A stretch of 22,103 nucleotides of DNA from Lysobacteraceae bacterium UBA6001 (GCA_002429615.1 DJAN01000298.1:1-22103), one strand, 5' to 3'; positions 1 through 7,775 are shown, counted from the stretch's first letter. Program-made: numbers and translations. The notes: a model not told the origin generated them from the letters alone.

Positions 1-395
1 GTCCGTCGCCGGTCCCGCCGCCGCCGGAAGCCCCGGTGGTCGACGTGCCGGAACCGCGCCCGTCGGACATCGTGACGCCGCCGACGCCGCCGTCGCCGCC
101 GCAGCCTTCGCAGGACATCGGCGCCAGCGTGGACATCTCGTCCAAGAACATGAATCCGCCCAAGTACCCGCCGGCCGCGTTCCGTGCAGGCGTGCAGGGT
201 GAAGTCATCCTGATCGTGGACGTCGACGCGAACGGCAACGTGACCAACGTGGCGGTCGAGAAGTCGAGCCGCAACCGCGATCTGGACCGTGCGGCCATGG
301 ATGCCGCGCGCAAGTGGCGCTTCAACCCGTCTGTCGTGAACGGGCAGAAGACCGCCGGTCGCGTCCGCGTCCCGGTCAACTTCGCGCTCAATTGA
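1..395 (+). CDS. tonB: TonB C-terminal part (5' end outside window)
   Basis: This is the C-terminal part of the periplasm-spanning energy transducer. It couples the ExbB/ExbD proton channel to TonB-dependent outer-membrane receptors. The frame is open from the first bases, so the N-terminal membrane anchor lies upstream of the window. What is visible is a proline-rich linker (many PP and PEP runs), followed by the TonB C-terminal fold. That fold shows a YPPAAFRAGVQGEV segment, a VDANGNV turn, an LDRAAMDAARKWRF helix and a final strand ending in NFALN. A GTG at 36 is internal, not a start. exbB follows after 85 bases, as in xanthomonad ton operons. Identification is firm; only the length is unknown. 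Confidence 0.95.
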   Translation, partial: PSPVPPPPEAPVVDVPEPRPSDIVTPPTPPSPPQPSQDIGASVDISSKNMNPPKYPPAAFRAGVQGEVILIVDVDANGNVTNVAVEKSSRNRDLDRAAMDAARKWRFNPSVVNGQKTAGRVRVPVNFALN

Positions 396-401
396 TTGTC
401 A

Positions 402-420
402 GGGCCGGGTCTCCCGGCCC
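402..420 (+). other. Perfect hairpin between tonB and exbB
   Basis: GGGCCGGG (402-409) pairs perfectly with CCCGGCCC (413-420) across a three-base TCT loop. It starts seven bases after the tonB stop. There is no T tract behind it, so a full intrinsic terminator is unlikely. It could be an attenuator or an mRNA processing or stability element that sets tonB against exbBD levels; that role is inference. Confidence 0.55.
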
Positions 421-480
421 GGATCCCACTGTCGTTCTTAGCACCACCCTTCATCACCACACACAACAAAGGTAAGCGTC

Positions 481-1242
481 ATGCTGCAGGATCTCTTCAT
501 CGCCGCCGCTGCCGGGGGCTCCAACCCGTCGGCTGCCCTCTCGCAGATGGGCTTCGAACACCTGATCGGGGAAATGACCTCGCATCCGGGTGACTTCGCC
601 GTCTCCTGGGTCGTTCTGGTGACCCTGATCGCCATGTCGGCCATGTCCTGGTACTGGACCGTCATCAACATCTTCCGTTCGGTCCGCCTGAAGAGCGCCG
701 CCGATCGCGTGACCAGCCTGTTCTGGGAAGCCCCGAACGCGCAGGAAGCCATCCGTGCGATGGAAGAGCAGCCGGCTTCCGAGCCGTTCTCGAAGATCGC
801 CCTGGACGCCGCCCAGGCCGCCGCCCACCACCAGCGCGCCGAAGGCAGCAACACCGGCCTGGGTGAGAACCTGAGCCGCTCGGAGTTCGTGGACCGCGCC
901 CTGCGCCAGGCCGTGACCCGTGAGAGCACCCGTCTGCAGTCGGGCATGACCCTGCTGGCCACCGTCGGTGCGACCGCGCCGTTCGTCGGTCTGCTCGGCA
1001 CCGTGTGGGGCATCTACGGCGCGCTGATCAAGATCGGTGCGACCGGTTCGGCCTCGATCGACGCCGTCGCCGGCCCGGTGGGTGAAGCGCTGATCATGAC
1101 CGCCATCGGTCTGTTCGTCGCGATCCCGGCCGTGTTCGCCTTCAACTTCTTCTCGAAGGTCAACAGCTCGGTCATCGCGAAGTTCGATTCGTTCGCCCAC
1201 GACCTGCACGACTTCTTCGCTACCGGTTCGCGCGTCAAGTAA
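481..1242 (+). CDS. exbB: ExbB, TonB-system proton channel subunit
   Basis: This is the inner-membrane MotA/TolQ/ExbB-family protein that forms the pentameric proton channel energising TonB. The product has 253 residues, close to the family norm, and three predicted helices at about 41-62, 155-180 and 203-227. The signature regions are present: ATAPFVGLLGTVWGIY in helix 2 and PVGEALIMTAIGLFVAIPAVFAFN in helix 3. Glu202 and Thr207 match the conserved channel Glu176 and Thr181 of E. coli ExbB. The start is supported by AAAGG at 468-472, eight bases before the ATG. It is followed by exbD1 after 55 bases and sits in the tonB operon. Confidence 0.96.
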   Translation: MLQDLFIAAAAGGSNPSAALSQMGFEHLIGEMTSHPGDFAVSWVVLVTLIAMSAMSWYWTVINIFRSVRLKSAADRVTSLFWEAPNAQEAIRAMEEQPASEPFSKIALDAAQAAAHHQRAEGSNTGLGENLSRSEFVDRALRQAVTRESTRLQSGMTLLATVGATAPFVGLLGTVWGIYGALIKIGATGSASIDAVAGPVGEALIMTAIGLFVAIPAVFAFNFFSKVNSSVIAKFDSFAHDLHDFFATGSRVK

Positions 1243-1297
1243 GACGCGCCCCCGGGCATCGAACAAGTCATCGCAACCGATTTAGACGGAGCCTGTT

Positions 1298-1723
1298 ATG
1301 GCCTTCAGTAGTGGAAACAGCGGCGGCCCGATGGCCGACATCAACGTCACGCCCCTCGTGGACGTGATGCTGGTGCTGCTGATCATCTTCATCATCACGG
1401 CCCCGCTGATGTCCCACAAGGTCAAGGTGGAGCTGCCCGAGGCGAACCTGGCTCAGCGTCCGGACGAGCAGACCGAGCGCAAGGGTCCGATCACGCTGGC
1501 GGTCAAGGAAGATGGTTCGCTGTACTGGAACGACGAGCCGATCTCCAAGGAAACCCTGGAGTCGCGCCTGTCCACCGCCGCGCAGCAGACCCCCCAGCCG
1601 CCGCTCAACCTGCGTGGTGACAAGACCACGAAGATGAGCACGATCAACGAGATCACCAAGATCGCGCAGGGTCAGGGCATGCTGGACATCGGCTTCGTCG
1701 CGACCAAAGAGAAGGGGCAGTAA
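1298..1723 (+). CDS. exbD1: ExbD1, TonB-system channel rotor/linker
   Basis: This is the first of two consecutive ExbD/TolR-family proteins (141 residues). ExbD has a short cytoplasmic N terminus, one membrane helix (about 20-38) and a periplasmic domain that contacts TonB and peptidoglycan. Asp22, in the [13 protein letters not shown] segment, corresponds to the essential proton-carrying Asp25 of E. coli ExbD. An ACGGAG-like site (1286-1291) precedes the ATG. It shares 71 identical bases with exbD2 (see the repeat entry), while the periplasmic domains have diverged. In X. campestris exbD1 is reported to be required for iron uptake; applying that here is by family analogy. Confidence 0.95.
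   Translation: MAFSSGNSGGPMADINVTPLVDVMLVLLIIFIITAPLMSHKVKVELPEANLAQRPDEQTERKGPITLAVKEDGSLYWNDEPISKETLESRLSTAAQQTPQPPLNLRGDKTTKMSTINEITKIAQGQGMLDIGFVATKEKGQ
1323..1393 (+). repeat. 71-bp identical block, copy 1 (in exbD1)
   Basis: The bases are identical to 1752-1822 in exbD2, offset 429 bases (143 codons, so in frame). It encodes the [14 protein letters not shown] to IIFI membrane segment. Confidence 0.95.
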
Positions 1724-1726
1724 GCC

Positions 1727-2137
1727 ATGGCTTTTTCAAGTGGTAGCGGCCGCGGCCCGATGGCCGACATCAACGTCACGCCCCTCGTGGACGTGATGCT
1801 GGTGCTGCTGATCATCTTCATCGTCACCGCGCCGATCATGACCTACCCGATCTCCGTGGATCTCCCGCAGCGCGTGATCAACCCGCCGCCGGAAACCGTG
1901 GAACCGCCGCCGCCGATCGAACTGCGTATCGACGCCAGCAACCAGGTCTACTGGAACAACAGCCCGGTCGCGGTCACCGAACTGCAGCAGCGGATGGAGG
2001 AAGAGGTCCAGCGTGACCCGACCAACCAGCCGCAGCTGAAGATCGATGCCAATCCGGACTCGGAGTACGAGGTGATGGCCCGTGTGCTGGCCGCCGCCAA
2101 GAACGCCCAGATGAAGAAGATCGGCTTCGTCCAGTAA
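1727..2137 (+). CDS. exbD2: ExbD2, second ExbD paralog
   Basis: This second ExbD/TolR-family protein (136 residues) starts three bases after the exbD1 stop and is probably translationally coupled. Its AAGGGG site lies inside the end of exbD1. It has one membrane helix (about 20-38) with the conserved Asp22, followed by a periplasmic domain with a Pro-rich entry ([12 protein letters not shown]) that exbD1 lacks. The duplicated exbD arrangement is characteristic of Xanthomonas. There exbD2 is reported as dispensable for iron uptake but involved in plant-responsive functions, such as pectate lyase induction and hypersensitive response. Whether that holds in this organism is unknown. A terminator follows. 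Confidence 0.95.
   Translation: MAFSSGSGRGPMADINVTPLVDVMLVLLIIFIVTAPIMTYPISVDLPQRVINPPPETVEPPPPIELRIDASNQVYWNNSPVAVTELQQRMEEEVQRDPTNQPQLKIDANPDSEYEVMARVLAAAKNAQMKKIGFVQ
1752..1822 (+). repeat. 71-bp identical block, copy 2 (in exbD2)
   Basis: Exact partner of 1323-1393. Identity stops abruptly on both sides (G/C difference at 1322/1751 and A/G difference at 1394/1823). Confidence 0.95.
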
Positions 2138-2181
2138 AGAAATACCGCAACACCGCAATACTCAGTCATGACGCGACTGGA

Positions 2182-2210
2182 AACGCCACCGGAGACGGTG
2201 GCGTTTTTTT
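2182..2210 (+). terminator. Intrinsic terminator of the tonB-exbBD operon
   Basis: AACGCCACC (2182-2190) pairs with GGTGGCGTT (2197-2205) across a six-base loop, and a run of seven Ts (2204-2210) follows. This is a textbook rho-independent terminator, 45 bases after the exbD2 stop. Confidence 0.93.
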
Positions 2211-2233
2211 ATGGGTGTCGCCTTCAAGCCTGT

Positions 2234-2257
2234 TGTAGGAGCGGCTTCAGCCGCGAC
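2234..2257 (+). repeat. Single REP-like 24-mer
   Basis: The 24 bases begin TGTAGGAGCGG and end CAGCCGCGAC. The same 24 bases occur twice more, in inverted orientation, at 11438-11461 and 11509-11532. The core GCGGCT-TC-AGCCGC can fold as a small hairpin. It sits in the gap between the exbD2 terminator and the 3' end of pdxJ, a typical place for repetitive extragenic palindromes. Confidence 0.85.
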
Positions 2258-2267
2258 CGCGGAAACC

Positions 2268-3026
2268 TCACCCGCGCCGGGCAAGAATCTCCAGATACCC
2301 GCGCACGGTACGATCCAGCCCGTCGTACAAGGCCTCGCCGATCAGCGCGTGGCCGATCGACACCTCCAGCACATCCGGCACGCTGCCCAAGAAGGCCCCC
2401 AGATTGGCCTGCGACAGGTCGTGCCCGGCATTCACACCGAGCCCTGCGGCTTGTGCGCGCCGCGCGGTCTGCGCGAACAGTTCCAGCGCGGCCGTCGCGT
2501 CGCCGCGCGCATGCGCTTCGGCATAAGGACCGGTATACAGCTCGATCCGATCCGCACCGATCCGCGCCGCTTCTTCCAACCCGGCACAGCCCGGGTCCAC
2601 GAACAGGCTGACGCGACAGCCGATTTCCCGTAGGTCCGCGATCAGCGGCATCAGCCGCGCGGCGTCGCGCGCAAAATCGAAGCCATGGTCGGAGGTCAGC
2701 TGGCCATCGCCATCCGGTACCAACGTGGCCTGCGCCGGCCGGGTCTGGCGGCATAGCGCGACGAAGCCGGGATATCCCTCGCGCGCAGGCGCGAACGGGT
2801 TGCCCTCGATGTTGAATTCGACGCCGCGCTCGCGGGTCAGCGCGGACAGCGCGTATACGTCGTCCGCGCGGATATGGCGCTGATCCGGCCGGGGATGCAC
2901 GGTGATGCCGTGCGCGCCGGCATCCAGGCAGGCGACCGCCGCGCGCACCACGTCCGGGTCATGGCCGCCACGCGAATTGCGCAGCACCGCGATCTTGTTG
3001 ACGTTGACCGACAGCTGGGTGGACAC
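2268..3026 (-). CDS. pdxJ: Pyridoxine 5'-phosphate synthase PdxJ
   Basis: PdxJ closes the ring of vitamin B6 by condensing 3-amino-2-oxopropyl phosphate with 1-deoxy-D-xylulose 5-phosphate in the cytoplasm. The 252-residue product has the expected TIM-barrel signatures: [17 protein letters not shown] at the N terminus, [13 protein letters not shown] (catalytic His about 44), EFNIEGNP (Glu about 74) and [10 protein letters not shown] near residue 200. The start is chosen as GTG at 3026, because homology begins with [12 protein letters not shown]. The open frame runs further upstream to 3161, but that part has no PdxJ similarity and overlaps the neighbouring gene. The gene lies seven bases after the stop of the small membrane protein, so the two probably form an operon. 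It converges on the exbD operon. Confidence 0.94.
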   Translation of the reverse strand: MSTQLSVNVNKIAVLRNSRGGHDPDVVRAAVACLDAGAHGITVHPRPDQRHIRADDVYALSALTRERGVEFNIEGNPFAPAREGYPGFVALCRQTRPAQATLVPDGDGQLTSDHGFDFARDAARLMPLIADLREIGCRVSLFVDPGCAGLEEAARIGADRIELYTGPYAEAHARGDATAALELFAQTARRAQAAGLGVNAGHDLSQANLGAFLGSVPDVLEVSIGHALIGEALYDGLDRTVRGYLEILARRG

Positions 3027-3033
3027 GGGTGGC

Positions 3034-3291
3034 TCAGGACTCGGTGGGCGGCTGTTCGGCGGCCGCGGCCTTGCGTGCGGCGGCCAGCGTGCGCAGGCGG
3101 TGCAGCTCGACCGGATCGACGATGTGACCGGCCACCTCCGCCTCGCCCATGTGCGAGACATACCAGCCGCGCGCCCAGGCCAACAGGAGCACCAGCGCCG
3201 CCAGCAACGACGTCACCAGCAGCCACATGTGCGGCGTACTGAAACCCAGAACCAGGGCGCCGAGCGCCAGAATCAGGAACAACCAGTGCAT
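3034..3291 (-). CDS. Small two-helix inner-membrane protein
   Basis: This is an 85-residue protein that I cannot assign to a named family. Two hydrophobic stretches, about residues 3-17 and 21-41, would form a helical hairpin. A charged cytoplasmic-looking tail follows, with an arginine-, alanine- and glutamate-rich helix ([18 protein letters not shown]). The ATG at 3291 has a good GGGGAG site six bases upstream. In-frame upstream codons back to 3585 run into the cls gene on the same strand and look like shadow. Its position seven bases before pdxJ suggests co-transcription, but nothing in the sequence links it to B6 synthesis. Confidence 0.75.
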   Translation of the reverse strand: MHWLFLILALGALVLGFSTPHMWLLVTSLLAALVLLLAWARGWYVSHMGEAEVAGHIVDPVELHRLRTLAAARKAAAAEQPPTES

Positions 3292-3324
3292 CGCGATCTC
3301 CCCAAGCGTCGGCGCAGTGTAGCG

Positions 3325-3340
3325 CCCGGCCATGGCCGGG
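3325..3340. other. Perfect 16-bp palindrome downstream of cls
   Basis: CCCGGCCATGGCCGGG is self-complementary over all 16 bases (six-base stem with a CATG loop). It lies between the cls stop and the small membrane protein start. No T tract follows on either strand, so it is either a weak pause or terminator hairpin or a protein site. Confidence 0.4.
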
Positions 3341-3368
3341 TTCCACGTGGGCCTGTCACGTATCCGGC

Positions 3369-4829
3369 CTAGAGCAGCGGCGAGGTCAGGCGTGCCACCG
3401 CCTCCGGCAGGCGCGAGCGCCACAGCGGCCGATGGCGGTTGAACTGGACTTCGCGGGCGCTGGCCATCTCCCGTGCCAGGAAGCCCGCCAGTTCGCCGGT
3501 CAGGGTCCGGTCGCGGTACATCATCGACAGCTCGAAATTCAGGCGGAAGCTGCGGTTGTCGAAGTTGGCACTGCCGACGATGCACAGCTCGTCATCGGCC
3601 ACCAGCGCCTTGGTGTGGAGCATGCGCGGGCCGTACTCGAAGATCCGCACCCCCGCTTCAAGCAGTTCGTCGAAGTAAGAGCGTGCCGCCCAGGTCACCA
3701 GCCGCGAATCGCTCATCGTCGGCACCAGCAGGCGCGTATCCAGCCCGCCGAGTGCGGCGGAGGTCAGCGCCATGCGCGCCGCTTCGCCGGGGACGAAGTA
3801 CGGCGTCACCAGCCAGACCCGCTCGCGGGCCTCATGGATCGCGCTGACATGCAGCCTGTGGATCGTTTCCCATGAGGAATCCGGTCCGGACACCAGCACC
3901 TGCGCGTCGATATCGCCGTCCGCGCGCGAGGGCGTGTCCTTGGGCCACAGCTGTTGGCCTTCGAACGCCGGGCGCCCCTGACCGGTCGCGTAGATCCAGT
4001 CCTCGATGAACACCAGTTGCAGATTGCGCACCACATGCCCTTCCACGCGCATGTGCAGGTCGCGATAGGCATCGGCGCGGATCCGCTCGTCCTCCTCGTC
4101 GGTGATGTTGATACCACCGGTGAAGGCCAGCTGCCCGTCAATGATGACCAGCTTGCGGTGGGTGCGCATGTTTACCCACGGACGCTTGAAGGGCTTGAGC
4201 AGCTGTGCGGGATGAAACCACGCGGTTTCGCCACCGGCCTCGTGCAGCGGCGCCAGGAAGCGCTGCCCCACGTGCGAGGAACCCACCGCGTCGAGCAGCA
4301 GGCGCACCTTCACCCCGGCGCGGGCGCGCTCGATCAGCGCGTCGCGCAGCGCGGTGCCGACCTGGTCGGGGTTGAAGATGTAGTACTCCAGGTGGATGTG
4401 GTCACGCGCGTTGGCCACCGCCGCCAGGATCGCCTCATAGGTCGCGCCGCCGTCGATCAGCCAGTCCACGCGGGTCGCCGTGGAGGGCGGGATGCCGCAG
4501 GTCGCCTGTGCCACCTTGGCCAGCTCGGTGCAGTCCGCGTCGGGCGGGCACACGCTGCTGTAGTGCTCCATGCCGGAGCGCGAGCGCCCGCGGCGCAGCC
4601 GCTGCCGCTTCACCTTCTGGGGGCCGAGCAGGTAATAGATCAGCAACCCCAGGTAAGGCAGCGCGGCCAGTGACAGTACCCAGCTCAGCGTCGCCGCCGG
4701 CTCGCGCTTCTGCAGCACGATCCACGCCACGATCCACAGCAGGTAGGCGAAGTACGCGGCGGTCAGGTAGGCCTTGAGGTGGGGAATGCCGGCGATCCAT
4801 TCCCAGGCCGAATTCATCGTGGCGAGCAT
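3369..4829 (-). CDS. cls: Cardiolipin synthase (ClsA-type, two HKD motifs)
   Basis: This phospholipase-D-superfamily enzyme makes cardiolipin, typically from two phosphatidylglycerol molecules, at the inner membrane. With the start at 4829 it has 486 residues, the same length as E. coli ClsA. There are two N-terminal membrane helices (about 21-39 and 48-69, the latter ending YYLLGPQK) and then two catalytic HKD motifs: H224-x-K226 with D231, and H405-x-K407 with D412. The C terminus LTSPLL resembles ClsA. A TATGAT -10 box lies six bases before the ATG at 4829, which suggests a leaderless transcript and favours this start. An in-frame ATG at 4817 (482 residues) is the alternative; neither has a clear Shine-Dalgarno sequence. 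It is divergent from the radical SAM gene. Confidence 0.93.
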   Translation of the reverse strand: MLATMNSAWEWIAGIPHLKAYLTAAYFAYLLWIVAWIVLQKREPAATLSWVLSLAALPYLGLLIYYLLGPQKVKRQRLRRGRSRSGMEHYSSVCPPDADCTELAKVAQATCGIPPSTATRVDWLIDGGATYEAILAAVANARDHIHLEYYIFNPDQVGTALRDALIERARAGVKVRLLLDAVGSSHVGQRFLAPLHEAGGETAWFHPAQLLKPFKRPWVNMRTHRKLVIIDGQLAFTGGINITDEEDERIRADAYRDLHMRVEGHVVRNLQLVFIEDWIYATGQGRPAFEGQQLWPKDTPSRADGDIDAQVLVSGPDSSWETIHRLHVSAIHEARERVWLVTPYFVPGEAARMALTSAALGGLDTRLLVPTMSDSRLVTWAARSYFDELLEAGVRIFEYGPRMLHTKALVADDELCIVGSANFDNRSFRLNFELSMMYRDRTLTGELAGFLAREMASAREVQFNRHRPLWRSRLPEAVARLTSPLL

Positions 4830-4835
4830 GTCGCG

Positions 4836-4841
4836 ATCATA
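4836..4841 (-). promoter_or_regulatory. -10 box of cls (TATGAT), probable leaderless start
   Basis: On the minus strand TATGAT (five of six consensus bases) ends six bases before the ATG at 4829, so transcription would begin at or next to the start codon. No convincing -35 is visible at 16-18 bases. Confidence 0.5.
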
Positions 4842-4919
4842 AGGGAGCACATGAACCGGCAGGTATTGTCGACGGCGGGTCGCCCGCGGTGAGACCACCG
4901 CCGCGTAAGCTCCCGGCCC

Positions 4920-6017
4920 ATGACGCAAGCGATCAAGGGCCGCGGTTCCCGGGCCCACCTGCCCGGCCGGTTCGAGGTCACCACCGCGGAGGCGGTGGAT
5001 GACGGCTGGCACCCGGACGCAGCCGAGGAGTTCGCCGCGCCGGCGCTGCGCACCACCGTCACCGAGGAGACGGCGCGCAGCATCATCAGCCGCAACCAGT
5101 CGCCGGACATCCCCTTCTCGCAATCGGCCAATCCCTATCGCGGCTGCGAACATGGCTGCAGCTACTGCTTCGCCCGCCCCAGCCACGCCTACCTCAACCT
5201 GTCCCCGGGGCTGGATTTCGAGACCCGCCTGTTCGCCAAGACCAACGCCGCCGAGCTGCTGCGGCGCGAACTGTCCAAGCCCGGCTACGTGCCCAGCCCG
5301 ATCGCGCTCGGCATCAACACGGACGCCTACCAGCCGATCGAACGCCGCCTGGAAGTGACCCGGCGGATGATCGAGGTGCTATGGGAAGCACGGCATCCGT
5401 TCACCCTCATCACCAAGAACGCGCTGGTCACGCGTGACCTCGATCTGCTCGCCCCGCTCGCCGCCGAACATCTCGTCAACGTCTACTTCTCGGTCACCAC
5501 GCTGGACCCGCACCTGTCGGCGAAACTGGAACCGCGCGCCGCCGCCCCGCACGCCCGCCTGCGTGCGATGGCAAAACTGCATGCGGCCGGCGTGCCGGTC
5601 GGGGTGATGGCCGCGCCCGTCATTCCCTGGATCAATGATCACGAGCTGGAAGCGATCCTCGAAGCCGCCGCCGAGGCGGGTGCGGGCGCGGCCGGCTACA
5701 CCCTGCTACGGCTGCCGCATGAAGTCGCCCCGCTGTTCCGCGACTGGCTGCAGGCGCATTACCCGGATCGCGCCGCGCATGTCATGAGTACGATCCAGCA
5801 GCTGCGCGGCGGCAAGGACTACGACAGCCGCTTCGGCCAACGTTTCAGCGGCCAGGGCGTGTATGCGACGCTGCTGGCGCGCCGCTTCCAGCTGGCGCTG
5901 CGCCGCGCGGGCTTCCACGACCGCCGCGGCGACCCGCCATTGGACGTCTCGCGCTTCCGCAGGCCTGCGGCACCGCCGCCGCCGCGCAAAGCGTCACCAC
6001 AGGGCGAGCTGTTCTGA
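4920..6017 (+). CDS. PA0069-family radical SAM protein
   Basis: This 365-residue protein belongs to the radical SAM superfamily, in the group often named after PA0069 and related to Rv2578c and spore photoproduct lyase-like proteins. The cluster-binding motif C76-x3-C80-x2-C83 appears in the segment NPYRGCEHGCSYCFARPSH. The sequence after it (YLNLSPGLDFETRLFAKTNAAELLRREL) and the GINTDAYQPIER segment are characteristic of the family. The reaction is not established, so I give no substrate. The ATG at 4920 starts directly on an upstream region without a clear ribosome binding site. It is followed by a VOC protein after 57 bases; the GC-rich gap contains a small GGCGCC-AGC-GGCGCC inverted repeat (6022-6036). 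Confidence 0.9.
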   Translation: MTQAIKGRGSRAHLPGRFEVTTAEAVDDGWHPDAAEEFAAPALRTTVTEETARSIISRNQSPDIPFSQSANPYRGCEHGCSYCFARPSHAYLNLSPGLDFETRLFAKTNAAELLRRELSKPGYVPSPIALGINTDAYQPIERRLEVTRRMIEVLWEARHPFTLITKNALVTRDLDLLAPLAAEHLVNVYFSVTTLDPHLSAKLEPRAAAPHARLRAMAKLHAAGVPVGVMAAPVIPWINDHELEAILEAAAEAGAGAAGYTLLRLPHEVAPLFRDWLQAHYPDRAAHVMSTIQQLRGGKDYDSRFGQRFSGQGVYATLLARRFQLALRRAGFHDRRGDPPLDVSRFRRPAAPPPPRKASPQGELF

Positions 6018-6074
6018 GCGCGGCGCCAGCGGCGCCTGCTAAGGTACGCGGGACCTCACCGAAGCCCTCCCGCG

Positions 6075-6473
6075 ATGAAACCCGCCGCCGTTCTCTACGC
6101 GAAAGACCTGCACGGCCTGCGTGCGTTCTATGAAGCCGCGTTTGGCCTGACCGCGCACGCCGCGGCGACCGACCATGTGGTCCTGGAGTCGGCGACGTTC
6201 CAGCTCACCCTGGTGCGGATACCCGCCGCGGTCGCCGCGGACATCCACATCGACGTGCCGCCGCGCCGCCGCGAGCAGGTACCGGTGAAGCTGGTGTTCG
6301 GTATTGCCGACATCGCGCTGGCCCGCCAGCAATGGCCGGCGCTGGGCGCGGCGGTCGATGCACCGGAGCGGGAGTGGGATTTCGCCGGCACCCGCGTGTG
6401 CGACGCGGTCGACCCGGAGGGCAACGTGCTGCAGCTGCGTAGCGCGGGTCCGCAGCGCTCAGCTGCCGTATAG
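6075..6473 (+). CDS. VOC (glyoxalase/bleomycin-resistance) family protein
   Basis: This single-domain vicinal-oxygen-chelate protein has 132 residues. It starts with the typical AVLYAKDLHGLRAFYEAAFGL strand-helix and ends with the typical DPEGNVLQL strand. Members are metal-dependent enzymes or binding proteins, and substrate cannot be read from the sequence. The metal positions are not all obvious: a DIHIDVP strand sits where a ligand is expected, and there is a Glu/Asp-rich end. The last 15 bases overlap the end of the convergent 2OG oxygenase gene. It lies downstream of the radical SAM gene, possibly in the same transcript. Confidence 0.82.
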   Translation: MKPAAVLYAKDLHGLRAFYEAAFGLTAHAAATDHVVLESATFQLTLVRIPAAVAADIHIDVPPRRREQVPVKLVFGIADIALARQQWPALGAAVDAPEREWDFAGTRVCDAVDPEGNVLQLRSAGPQRSAAV

Positions 6474-7160
6474 CGCCTGCGCCGACTGGAACAGGATCCA
6501 GCTGGTGGCGATGAATTTATCGCCCCCCTGCGGACGGTTGCCACGATGCGTATGCGTGAACGCTGTCGGCGCGATCAACAGGCTGCCGGTGCGCGGCTTG
6601 ACCTTGCGCTGCTGGAACAGGAACTCGGTTTCGCCTTCCTCGAAGCCCTCATTGAGGTAAAGCGTCCACAGCACATGCCGATGCAGGGTCTCGGCGCTGG
6701 CATCGCGCGGATAGAGCTCGCAGTGCCAGTACGGATAGCCGCCCTCGCCGGCCGAATACCACTGCAGGTTGATCGCACCGGGGCGCAGGCAGGTGCGCGC
6801 CAGTTCGATCAGCGCCGTCTCGCTCATGCCGTGCAGGTCTTCGGCCTGCAGCCGGCGCAAGCTGCCATCGGCGCCAGGCACCTGCAGCATCAGGGGGGCC
6901 ACCAGCGCTTGTGGATAGCGCCGCAGGTAACGCAGCAGTCCGCCGAGTACCGCCTGCTGGATGCTCGCCTCCACATCGGCCCAGTCGGGGAGTCCGCTGA
7001 TGCGCAGATCCTGGCTGCGTTTCAGTTCCGGATACACCCCGCCGCCAATGCGGCCGGCACTGAGGCCATCGCTGGCGCGCAGGCGCGCGACGATGGCGGC
7101 GCAGGTCGCCGCATCCAGCGCGTCGTCATAGACCTCGATGAAATCCACGGGTGCGTCCAT
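6459..7160 (-). CDS. 2-oxoglutarate/Fe(II)-dependent oxygenase (P4H-like)
   Basis: This is a probable non-haem iron dioxygenase of 233 residues, of the prolyl-4-hydroxylase-like double-stranded beta-helix type. The iron-binding facial triad can be read as H146-x-E148 in the segment YPYWHCELYP, with a distal His in FTHTHRGNRP (about 203-205). A downstream Lys or Arg in GGDKFIATSW is suitable for binding 2-oxoglutarate. The HxE in place of HxD is a variant but tolerated in the superfamily. The start is uncertain: ATG at 7160 begins the conserved VDFIEVYDDALD region, and ATG at 7172 is four codons longer; neither has a strong ribosome binding site. It is divergent from the deoxyribosyltransferase gene. 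Substrate unknown. Confidence 0.85.
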   Translation of the reverse strand: MDAPVDFIEVYDDALDAATCAAIVARLRASDGLSAGRIGGGVYPELKRSQDLRISGLPDWADVEASIQQAVLGGLLRYLRRYPQALVAPLMLQVPGADGSLRRLQAEDLHGMSETALIELARTCLRPGAINLQWYSAGEGGYPYWHCELYPRDASAETLHRHVLWTLYLNEGFEEGETEFLFQQRKVKPRTGSLLIAPTAFTHTHRGNRPQGGDKFIATSWILFQSAQALYGS

Positions 7161-7239
7161 GCGCCACACCATAGCAATCCGGCCGCGCACGCGCAGCCGG
7201 TCGGGTCACAATGCGTCTGTCCCCCGCCATCGCGTACCG

Positions 7240-7761
7240 ATGATCCACACCCTCTATCTCGCAGGCCCCGACGTTTTCCGCCCGGACGCGCAGGCGCGAG
7301 GCCAGGCCTTGAAGCAGGATTGCGCCGCCTTCGGCTTCGAAGGCCTGTTTCCGCTCGACCAGGACGTGCCGGCGCAGCTGCGTGAACCCGCCGAGCAGGC
7401 CGCGTGGATCTACCACGCCAATATCGGCCTGATTGAACGCGCCGACGCGGTGCTGGCCAACCTGGATTTCTTCCGCGGCCCCGAACCGGACAGTGGTACC
7501 TGCTTCGAAGTCGGCTACGCGGTGGCCAAGGGCAAGCCGGTCTACGGCTACATCCCGGAGCACGGCAGCTTCGCTGAGCGGATTCGCCTGCGGCATCCGG
7601 AAGCGATCGGCCCCGACGGCGTGCTTGATACGCGTGGCTGGAGCTTCGAGGAATTCGGCCTGCCGTTGAACCTGATGCTGTCGGTGCCCGCCCCACTGGT
7701 GGTGGGCGATGCGCGCGTGGCACTGGCGCGCCTGCGCCATGAGCAGGACCTTGCGCGCTGA
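7240..7761 (+). CDS. Nucleoside 2-deoxyribosyltransferase
   Basis: This cytoplasmic salvage enzyme (173 residues) transfers deoxyribose between nucleobases or hydrolyses deoxynucleosides. Recognition rests on the N-terminal TLYLAGPDVFRPDA (glycine-loop and Asp), the central ADAVLANLDFFRGPEPDSGT and the EVGYAVAKGKPVYGY segment. The Glu of FEVGYA is the expected nucleophile. The start at 7240 (MIHTLYLAGP) matches family N termini; the open frame extends back to 7138, but that part overlaps the divergent oxygenase and has no similarity. The upstream gap of about 80 bases is shared as a divergent promoter region. A bidirectional terminator follows 14 bases after the stop. Confidence 0.92.
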   Translation: MIHTLYLAGPDVFRPDAQARGQALKQDCAAFGFEGLFPLDQDVPAQLREPAEQAAWIYHANIGLIERADAVLANLDFFRGPEPDSGTCFEVGYAVAKGKPVYGYIPEHGSFAERIRLRHPEAIGPDGVLDTRGWSFEEFGLPLNLMLSVPAPLVVGDARVALARLRHEQDLAR

Positions 7762-7775
7762 GCGGCATGCAAAAG

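Noticed and set aside
2234..2257. REP-like 24-mer as a transcription terminator of pdxJ
   Set aside because: The inner hairpin has only six pairs and no T tract; its identity with two other copies is better explained as a mobile repeat.
3027..3161. N-terminal extension of PdxJ to the upstream ATG
   Set aside because: The extra 45 residues have no PdxJ similarity and overlap the co-directional small membrane protein in another frame; the GTG at 3026 fits family length.
7138..7239. N-terminal extension of the deoxyribosyltransferase
   Set aside because: It overlaps the start of the divergent oxygenase and is Arg-rich without similarity; the family N terminus matches the ATG at 7240.
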